Both the position numbers and the translations under genes were made by a program. The notes under the pieces were generated by a model that ran no database searches, was not told the DNA's origin, and worked only from the letters and a program-made list of their open reading frames with translations. Shown one piece after another: positions 6,661 to 17,228 of a stretch of DNA of 17,228 bases (the stretch's first letter is position 1; each line of letters opens with the position of its first letter). The stretch is from Caldilinea sp. (GTDB lineage Bacteria; Chloroflexota; Anaerolineae; Caldilineales; Caldilineaceae), in NCBI GenBank assembly GCA_025055055.1, contig JANWYX010000275.1:1-17228 (forward strand). The letters are read 5' to 3'.

Positions 6661-8985
6661 ATGAAATTCACTGCCGGGTATTGGGACATGCGTCCCGGCA
6701 TCACGCTGTTTCATCCGATGCAGGTTTTAGAGGTCGAAACAGACGCCGCCGGAATGACCGTCTATGCCCTTACTAAACGAGTGCGCCATCGTTTTGAGAC
6801 GATTAACCTCCCCATGCTGACACTTCGATTCACCTCGCCGTTGCCGAACGTCGTACGCGTTCAAGTGGTTCATCACAAAGGTCGGCGGATGCGCACGCCG
6901 CATTTTCAACTTTTTACGCAATCTCCGGCGATTACGATTGAAAACTACGAAGAGGCTGCCACCTTAACGAGCGGCAAATTGTCTGTGCGCGTCTCCAAAG
7001 GCGAGCGCTGGCGCATCGATTTTATGGATGGCGATAAGGTAATCACGAGCAGCGCCGATCGGGCGATGGGCTTTGTCGATGCGCCCGAAGGTCGCTTCAT
7101 GCTTGAACAATTGAACCTGAGCGTGGGGGAATGCGTTTATGGACTCGGTGAGCGCTTCACGCCTTTTGTGAAAAACGGCCAAGTGATCGACCTTTGGCAT
7201 GAGGACGGCGGCACGAGCAGCGAGTTGGCGTACAAGAATATCCCTTTCTATTTAACCAACCGAGGCTATGGCGTCTTTGTCAACCATCCAGAATTGGTGT
7301 CATTTGAGGTTGGCTCTGAAAAGGTCAATCGCGTCCAGTTCAGCACGCCAGGCGAACAGCTCGATTATTTCCTGATCTATGGGCCCACACTCAAAGAAGT
7401 TTTAGAACGTTACACTGCGTTGACAGGGCGCCCGGCCCTGCCGCCAGCGTGGTCATTTGGCCTATGGTTGAGCACCTCATTCACGACCTCCTATGACGAA
7501 GAAACCGTCACCACCTTTATCCAGGGCATGGCTGATCGGGACATCCCATTGCATGTCTTCCATTTTGATTGCTTTTGGATGAAAGAATTTCAATGGGTCG
7601 ATTTTGAATGGGATCGCCGTCTATTTTCTGACCCAGAGGCGATGGTGCATCGACTTAAAGAGCGTGGATTGCATATTTGCGTCTGGATCAACCCATATGT
7701 AGCGCAAAAATCTCCGATGTTCGATGAGGGAATGGAACGAGGATATCTTCTCAAACGGCCAGATGGGGATGTATGGCAGTGGGATCGATGGCAGGCGGGC
7801 ATGGGGCTGGTTGATTTCACCAATCCCGATGCGCGACGTTGGTATACCGACAAATTGCGACGACTGCTCGACATGGGCGTAGACTGTTTCAAAACCGATT
7901 TCGGTGAGCGGATTCCGACCGATGTGGTCTATCATGACGGTTCCGATCCGATCAAAATGCATAATTATTACACCTATCTCTACAACGAAACCGTTTTTCG
8001 CCTTCTAGAAGAAATACATGGCCAAGGGAACGCCATCGTTTTCGCTCGTTCGGCCACGGCAGGTTGTCAACAATTCCCGGTACACTGGGGTGGCGATAAC
8101 ACCGCTTCTTTTGAATCTATGGCCGAGACGCTACGCGGCGGCTTGTCGCTTTCTATGTGCGGTTTTGGATTTTGGAGTCATGACATCAGTGGATTTGAGA
8201 AAACTGCACCGCCGGCAGTTTATAAACGTTGGTGTGCCTTTGGCCTGCTCTCATCGCACAGCCGGCTCCATGGTAATGAATCCTATCGCGTGCCCTGGCA
8301 CTTCGACGAAGAGGCAGTGGATGTGCTGCGCTTCTTCACAAAGCTGAAATGTCGCCTGATGCCCTATTTGTACGAAGCGGCGCGTCAAGCGCATCTGCAA
8401 GGCATCCCGATCATGCGCCCAATGATCCTAGAATTTTCCGATGACCCCGCCAGCGCCACGTTGGATCGTCAATACATGCTGGGCGAGTCGCTGCTTGTGG
8501 CGCCGGTCTTCACTTATGATGGCTCGGTGGAGTATTATCTTCCTGCGGGTCAATGGACGCATTTCTTTACAGGCAAAGTGACTGAAGGGGGGCGTTGGCG
8601 GCGTGAGCAACATGACTTCTTCAGTCTACCGCTCTTGGTCCGTCCGAACACAGCTCTTGTCATCGGCGAGCGAGAAGATCGCCCTGACTATGCATATCAT
8701 ATAGGTTTCACGCTCCGCCTTTACCAAATCGAAGATGGCGCCACGATAAAGACGGTCATCCCCACGCTTCAGGGTGAGACGGCAGTGACGTTCACCGTTC
8801 AGCGCCGGAAAAACGTGATTACGATTTCCTGGGAGGGTGAGCCTCGGCTGTGGCGCATTTTGCTGGTAGGAATTGGAGCGCTGATTGCGGCGACAGGTGG
8901 AAGCGTACAAGTCGCTGCTGAAGGCGCATATGTAACGCCCGAGGACGATGCGGCAACAGTTCAGATCACGTTAACCCGGACTTAA
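6661..8985 (+). CDS. yicI: GH31 alpha-xylosidase (YicI-type)
   Basis: A 774-residue cytosolic glycoside hydrolase, nearly the same length as E. coli YicI (772). It removes alpha-linked xylose from the non-reducing end of isoprimeverose and xyloglucan fragments. The retaining nucleophile is D413 in FKTDFGERIPTDVV, and the general acid/base is D479 in VHWGGDN. The 66-residue spacing equals that of YicI (D416/D482). Other YicI-like blocks are HVFHFDCFWMKEFQW, PDGDVWQWDRWQAGMGLVDF, ARSATAG.QQFPVHWGG, GFGFWSHDI.GFE and FGLLSSHSRLHG.ESYRVPW. The DCFWMKEF block and the HGSDP-type segment (HDGSDPIKMHNYY) favour alpha-xylosidase over alpha-glucosidase. An N-terminal galactose-mutarotase-like domain and C-terminal beta domains fit the family. 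There is no signal peptide, so substrate must be imported, consistent with the linked transporter. AAGGAG (6644-6649) precedes the ATG by 11 nt. The true substrate range is inferred. Confidence 0.93.
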   Translation: MKFTAGYWDMRPGITLFHPMQVLEVETDAAGMTVYALTKRVRHRFETINLPMLTLRFTSPLPNVVRVQVVHHKGRRMRTPHFQLFTQSPAITIENYEEAATLTSGKLSVRVSKGERWRIDFMDGDKVITSSADRAMGFVDAPEGRFMLEQLNLSVGECVYGLGERFTPFVKNGQVIDLWHEDGGTSSELAYKNIPFYLTNRGYGVFVNHPELVSFEVGSEKVNRVQFSTPGEQLDYFLIYGPTLKEVLERYTALTGRPALPPAWSFGLWLSTSFTTSYDEETVTTFIQGMADRDIPLHVFHFDCFWMKEFQWVDFEWDRRLFSDPEAMVHRLKERGLHICVWINPYVAQKSPMFDEGMERGYLLKRPDGDVWQWDRWQAGMGLVDFTNPDARRWYTDKLRRLLDMGVDCFKTDFGERIPTDVVYHDGSDPIKMHNYYTYLYNETVFRLLEEIHGQGNAIVFARSATAGCQQFPVHWGGDNTASFESMAETLRGGLSLSMCGFGFWSHDISGFEKTAPPAVYKRWCAFGLLSSHSRLHGNESYRVPWHFDEEAVDVLRFFTKLKCRLMPYLYEAARQAHLQGIPIMRPMILEFSDDPASATLDRQYMLGESLLVAPVFTYDGSVEYYLPAGQWTHFFTGKVTEGGRWRREQHDFFSLPLLVRPNTALVIGEREDRPDYAYHIGFTLRLYQIEDGATIKTVIPTLQGETAVTFTVQRRKNVITISWEGEPRLWRILLVGIGALIAATGGSVQVAAEGAYVTPEDDAATVQITLTRT

Positions 8986-9003
8986 AATACCTTCGTCGGC
9001 GAA

Positions 9004-9043
9004 GTGTGGGGGGGTGGTAGACTTATGTGCCGCCCCCCCACAC
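9004..9043 (+). terminator. GC-rich hairpin at the end of the xyloside operon
   Basis: GTGTGGGGGGG (9004-9014) pairs with CCCCCCCACAC (9033-9043), 11 bp; TGG/CCG (9015-9017 with 9030-9032) adds three more, leaving a 12-nt loop. It starts 18 nt after the xylosidase stop. There is no U-run, so it may act as a Rho-assisted or mRNA-protecting end. A small CTTCG(TCGG)CGAAG hairpin (8991-9004) abuts it. Confidence 0.5.
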
Positions 9044-9258
9044 ACACTCCCACCGAGTTTCCCCTTTGTCCTTGGCTTCCGGCCGAGCTGTCTTTGCCTT
9101 TCGGCAATTGTAATGCCTCCAGGAAGAGAAAGGTGGAAGGTCCTTAGATTTCAGCGTAAACTTATATTAAAGCCTCAACTTATGCATTCATGTGTATAAT
9201 TGAAGAAAGGCGATGCACAGTGGCGAATTTTTTAGACACTGCACATTTTTAGCCGGTT
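9044..9258. other. Intergenic spacer between xylosidase and LacI gene
   Basis: No gene is supported in the 349-nt gap 8986-9334. Besides the GC hairpin it contains an isolated TATAAT (9195-9200) with no good -35. There is also a weak hairpin CAGTG (9218-9222)/CACTG (9237-9241) followed by five T (9246-9250), which could end read-through from the operon. No copy of the 3181-3217 dyad is seen. Confidence 0.4.
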
Positions 9259-9287
9259 TTGACAAAGCGCCTTACAACTTGTAGACA
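9259..9287 (+). promoter_or_regulatory. Candidate promoter for the LacI-family gene
   Basis: A perfect TTGACA (9259-9264) and TAGACA (9282-9287, 3/6) are spaced 17 nt, about 47 nt before the ATG. It would let the repressor be made independently of the operon it probably controls. Confidence 0.35.
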
Positions 9288-9334
9288 AATCGACTCTTGG
9301 CGCGCATGAACAGAAGTGCAGGATAGATCATACG

Positions 9335-10381
9335 ATGCCCACCATGCATGACGTGGCCCGCCGTGCCAATGTATCGCTCAGCACCGTCTCATACGCCATC
9401 AACGGCACGCGGCCAATTTCCGAAGAAACGCGACGACGAATCTTTGCCGCTATGAAAGAGCTTGGCTATCAGCCCCATGCTCTGGCACGCGGGTTGGCCA
9501 GCAAGCGCAGTCGGATTTTAGCGCTTCTCTTTCCAACCTCAGAGCGTGGGTTAGGCAATACAGACTTGGAGTTTATCATCGGAGCCGCCGAGGCGGCTCG
9601 CGAATTAGGCTATCATCTTGTCTTATGGACTTCCGACGTTAACGATGTCGTAGAGTTGCGTCAATTGATCCAACAGGGACTTGTTGATGGTGTGGTGTTG
9701 ATGGAAGTGCATCTCCATGACAAACGGATCGAATATTTGCGCGGAATTGATTTTCCTTTCAGCGTCATCGGTCGCTGCGCCGATGTAGCAGCGTTGCCTT
9801 ACACCGACATCGATTTTGAACAAACGGTGCGCGAAGCCGTCATCCATTTGATCCAACTCGGCCACACCGATATCGGCTTCTTCAATTACGCCCGGGAAGT
9901 GTTCGAGGCTGGCTACGGGCCTGCCGTTCGCGTCGCCCAGGCGTTCGAGCGCATCACCCAGGAGATGGGTGTTCACGGGGTGACCTGTTTTTGCCACGCT
10001 TCCGCCCAGGCCGGCTACGTAGCCTTCAACGCCCTGATCGACGAACATCCTGAAATCACAGCCATTGCTGTCATGAATGAACGCAGTGTGCCGGGGATTT
10101 TGCAGGCCATCGACGATCGGGGCTGGTGCGTGCCCGAGGATATTTCGCTGATTTCGCTTGTGTCATCTCGGCAGGTGACAGAAATGAGCATGCCGCCGTT
10201 GACGACACTGGCGCCCCCGGCGGCGGAATTGGGTAGGCTCGGCGTTGAACTTTTAGTCCAACAGCTGGATGGCCGGCCCGTTAGCATTGCGCAAACGCTT
10301 TTGCCCTGTCAGCTCGTATTAGGAGAAAGCACCGGAGCGCGGCGTCAACGTCTCCATGAGCCAAGCGCATCGCCTCAGTGA
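9335..10381 (+). CDS. LacI-family transcriptional regulator
   Basis: A 348-residue repressor-type regulator. The N-terminal DNA-binding domain is TMHDVARRANVSLSTVSYAI (3-22) with NGTRPISEETRRRI following. The hinge helix PHALARGLASKRS (47-59) carries the conserved minor-groove Leu (L54). Residues 60-340 form a periplasmic-binding-protein-like effector domain: ILALLFP, VDGVVLMEV, FSVIGR, YTDIDFEQTVREAVIHLIQLGH, ITAIAVMNERSVPGILQAI, and DISLISLVSS. An AGGAT site sits 9 nt before ATG 9335; a second in-frame ATG three codons on (9344) is possible. It follows the xyloside operon in the same direction and shares its lower GC. The 37-bp CpG-centred dyad at the operon promoter is its probable binding site, with an alpha-xyloside or xylose as likely inducer. 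That assignment is inferred from context. Confidence 0.92.
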   Translation: MPTMHDVARRANVSLSTVSYAINGTRPISEETRRRIFAAMKELGYQPHALARGLASKRSRILALLFPTSERGLGNTDLEFIIGAAEAARELGYHLVLWTSDVNDVVELRQLIQQGLVDGVVLMEVHLHDKRIEYLRGIDFPFSVIGRCADVAALPYTDIDFEQTVREAVIHLIQLGHTDIGFFNYAREVFEAGYGPAVRVAQAFERITQEMGVHGVTCFCHASAQAGYVAFNALIDEHPEITAIAVMNERSVPGILQAIDDRGWCVPEDISLISLVSSRQVTEMSMPPLTTLAPPAAELGRLGVELLVQQLDGRPVSIAQTLLPCQLVLGESTGARRQRLHEPSASPQ

Positions 10382-10396
10382 AACTAGCCCCTTATT

Positions 10397-11404
<1,008 letters not shown>

Positions 11405-11636
11405 GATTCTTCTCCTCCGGTGAAGCAAGCGCTGTATTGGAAAAACGATTTTGCCTCTTATACGATAGACGATTTTGCGGCGATCGTCCAGAAGCGAAAG
11501 CGATGCGTTAGCCATTTTGGTGTGTTGCGAAAAATTTTTCACGTCTCTTCTTGGGGAAGCAGACAGGCTGTGGTAAAAACCTCTGCAGATGAACATCTAG
11601 GCCCAAGAGGTCCCACGATGGAAAGGATAACAATGC
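11405..11636. promoter_or_regulatory. Divergent control region of the aldo/keto reductase and methyltransferase genes
   Basis: No gene is seen in these 232 nt. ACGATTTTGC occurs twice, at 11445-11454 and 11469-11478, 24 nt apart, flanking a -10-like TATAAG on the minus strand and TTGGAA-16-TATACG on the plus strand (11437-11464). A perfect 12-nt AT palindrome GAAAAATTTTTC lies at 11529-11540. Promoters for both genes must lie here, but I cannot fix them. Confidence 0.35.
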
Positions 11637-12530
<894 letters not shown>

Positions 12531-12532
12531 CC

Positions 12533-13345
12533 ATGACCACCCATCTGACCAGCCCGCACAATCCTCACGTCAAGGAGACCGTCAAGCTGGAAAAGCGCAG
12601 CGAGCGCAGCAGACGGCGTCTGACGCTCGTCGAGGGCGTGCGAGAGGTGCGACGCGCGCTGGCGGCGGGGATCGTTCCGGTCGAGGCATTCCTCTGCCCT
12701 GAAATTGCGATGGAGGAGGGCATGGGCGACGTCGTGGCAATGTTGGAGCGGTTGGACGCGCAACGGCGCACGCATCTTTACACGGTGACGCAGGCCGTCT
12801 TCGCCAGATTGGCTGTGCGCGAGGAGAGCGGGGGCGTGGTGTTGGTGATTCCCTTTCTGGAGACTGCGCTCGATCGGCTGCCGCAGCGGACGCGTCCCTT
12901 TTTCGCCGTCATCGATCGCCCCGAGAAGCCGGGAAATCTCGGCGCCATCCTGCGCACCGCCGACGCTGCCGGCGTGGACGGCGTTATTGTCTGCGGTGGG
13001 GTCGATGTGCATAACCCTAACGTCGTGCGCGCCAGTCTGGGGACGCTCTTCACCGTGCCTGTGGCCGAGGCGACGGCGCCGGAAGCAATCGCCTGGCTCA
13101 AAGGCCGGGGAATTCACCTGGTCGCAGCGACGCCTGACGCGTCCGTTCTCTACACGGCCGTCGACATGCGCGGCCCCGTGGCCGTTGTGATGGGCAGTGA
13201 GGCCGAGGGATTGAGCCGAGAGTGGCTATCTGCCGCAGACGTGCAAGTGGCCATCCCCATGGCCGGCCAGGCCGACAGCTTGAACCTGGCGACGGCCACC
13301 GCGCTGATGCTTTACGAGGTGGTGCGCCAGCGTGGGATGCGCTAG
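12533..13345 (+). CDS. TrmH/SpoU-family RNA 2'-O-methyltransferase
   Basis: A 270-residue SPOUT enzyme. All three SpoU motifs are present: motif 1 KPGNLGAILRTADAAG (132-147, with N135 and R141), motif 2 VVMGSEAEGLS (218-228, with E223), and motif 3 IPMAGQADSLNLATATAL (241-258, with N251). These form the trefoil knot that binds SAM. The N-terminal SPHNPHVKETVKLEKRSERSRRR...LVEGVREVRRAL (7-42) is the substrate-binding L30e-like domain of RlmB/TsnR-type enzymes, so a 2'-O-methylation in 23S rRNA or tRNA is likely. The ATG lies 2 nt after the upstream methyltransferase stop, a typical coupled operon. Which nucleotide is modified cannot be told. Confidence 0.9.
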   Translation: MTTHLTSPHNPHVKETVKLEKRSERSRRRLTLVEGVREVRRALAAGIVPVEAFLCPEIAMEEGMGDVVAMLERLDAQRRTHLYTVTQAVFARLAVREESGGVVLVIPFLETALDRLPQRTRPFFAVIDRPEKPGNLGAILRTADAAGVDGVIVCGGVDVHNPNVVRASLGTLFTVPVAEATAPEAIAWLKGRGIHLVAATPDASVLYTAVDMRGPVAVVMGSEAEGLSREWLSAADVQVAIPMAGQADSLNLATATALMLYEVVRQRGMR

Positions 13346-13451
13346 TGCACCTGATGGCGTGGCGGCGACCATGATGAAACCTACACGCTCCCTGTTTTTT
13401 ATACGTCTTCGCCACATTGCGTTAAATCCAATTTCCTAAGAGGTGGATGTA

Positions 13452-16917
<3,466 letters not shown>

Positions 16918-16947
16918 GATTGGCAAAATCTGGCACAAAACGGGCAC

Positions 16948-16984
16948 AAAAGCGCTTGTTAGAAACGGTTCTCTTTTATACAGA
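16948..16984 (+). promoter_or_regulatory. Candidate promoter with two operator-like dyads upstream of the Tat-exported protein gene
   Basis: TTGTTA (16956-16961) with TACAGA (16979-16984) at 17 nt, or TATACA (16977-16982) at 15 nt, could form a plus-strand promoter. AAAAGCGCTTGT (16948-16959), with the perfect core AAGCGCTT, overlaps the -35. AGAAACGGTTCT (16961-16972) lies in the spacer. Both have the central CpG of LacI-family operators. The remaining leader to 17131 holds a small CGACG/CGTCG hairpin (17016-17031) and nothing else recognised. Confidence 0.35.
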
Positions 16985-17131
16985 TTAACATGGACTCCAT
17001 CATGAAAAAATCGAACGACGGCAGAGCGTCGATGGGGCTGAAGGACAGCGACGCAATGATGAAGCTGCGACGTGTTGCAGGCTTCGGGACAGATGAGGAT
17101 CGATTTCATATTCAAAGGAGGAAGACAGAGT

Positions 17132-17228
17132 ATGCAAACAAAGACAACTATGCTCTCGCGACGAGACTTTTTACGCGCCGGCGCCGGCGCCGCCGGTCTC
17201 TTGGCGCGGGCGGCCTGTGCGCCGAGCG
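17132..17228 (+). CDS. Tat-exported protein, probably solute-binding lipoprotein (start only; cut by window edge)
   Basis: Thirty-two codons are visible. A strong AGGAGG (17116-17121) precedes the ATG by 10 nt. The peptide MQTKTTMLSRRDFLRAGAGA continues as an Ala/Gly/Leu-rich stretch to ACAPS. SRRDFL is a clear twin-arginine motif, and Cys29 followed by APS resembles the lipoprotein junction of the binding protein at 3414 (SCAPA). The lipobox ARAAC is imperfect because Arg stands at -3. By analogy it may begin another ABC-transporter operon, but the mature protein is not visible. The gene is divergent from the HTH-receiver regulator, which may control it. Confidence 0.75.
   Translation, partial: MQTKTTMLSRRDFLRAGAGAAGLLARAACAPS

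Noticed and set aside
9004..9043. G-quadruplex in the G7 tract
   Set aside because: Only one long G run and short GG pairs are present, too few for a standard four-run quadruplex; the paired C7 tract makes a plain hairpin more likely.
9014..9199. 61-codon frame in the xylosidase-LacI gap
   Set aside because: It starts within the GC-rich hairpin, has no ribosome site and no protein-like features.
16990..17228. Open plus-strand frame from ATG 16990 or 17002 running to the window end
   Set aside because: No ribosome site, ends in a poly-Arg run that is the out-of-frame reading of the Ala/Gly signal peptide, and it overlaps the better-supported Tat-signal frame that starts at 17132 with AGGAGG.

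Overview
The window looks like a piece of a free-living bacterial chromosome, most likely from Chloroflexota (Anaerolineae/Caldilineae-like). That placement is an inference. It rests on twin-arginine lipoprotein signals on solute-binding proteins, multi-domain two-component proteins of a kind I associate with that phylum, a membrane-anchored FGE-fold protein, and GC-rich flanks. No rRNA, tRNA, CRISPR array, IS element or phage gene was seen.

Layout. (1) 1-2582, minus strand, GC-rich: an FGE-sulfatase-fold membrane protein that appears to be read from a leaderless mRNA, then cysQ, then the first 68 codons of purB, which runs off the left edge. (2) About 2635-2966, minus strand: the decayed, multiply frameshifted remains of a HAD-family phosphatase gene. 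(3) 3126-10381, plus strand, clearly more AT-rich: a sugar cassette. It has a promoter with a 37-bp near-perfect dyad just downstream, a Tat-type lipoprotein solute-binding protein, two ABC permeases whose genes overlap by 4 bp, and a cytosolic GH31 alpha-xylosidase very close to E. coli YicI. After a GC-rich hairpin comes a LacI-family repressor with its own promoter. No ABC ATPase is encoded here. (4) 10397-11404, minus: an aldo/keto reductase, convergent with the LacI gene. (5) 11637-13345, plus: two putative RNA methyltransferases (RlmI-like class I, then SpoU/TrmH) set 2 nt apart. (6) 13452-15659, plus: a six-TM hybrid histidine kinase with two receiver domains. It converges on, and overlaps by 74 bp, a minus-strand regulator (15586-16917) built as HTH, degenerate HATPase, receiver. 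(7) 17132 onward, plus: the start of another Tat-exported, probably lipoprotein, gene, divergent from that regulator.

How the genes work together (inference). The LacI protein probably represses the cassette through the dyad at 3181-3217 and releases it when an alpha-xyloside such as isoprimeverose or a xyloglucan fragment is present. The binding protein and two permeases import the oligosaccharide with a shared ATPase encoded elsewhere, and the xylosidase removes alpha-linked xylose in the cytoplasm. The kinase and the HTH-pseudokinase-receiver protein look like a two-component pair and may control the divergent exported protein.

The points most worth a second look are the tail-to-tail kinase/regulator pair with complementary receiver losses, a hairpin inside its coding overlap, the leaderless FGE-like gene lacking the catalytic cysteine pair, the 37-bp operator, the long-range stem between binding-protein and permease genes, and the HAD pseudogene at the edge of the AT-rich cassette.
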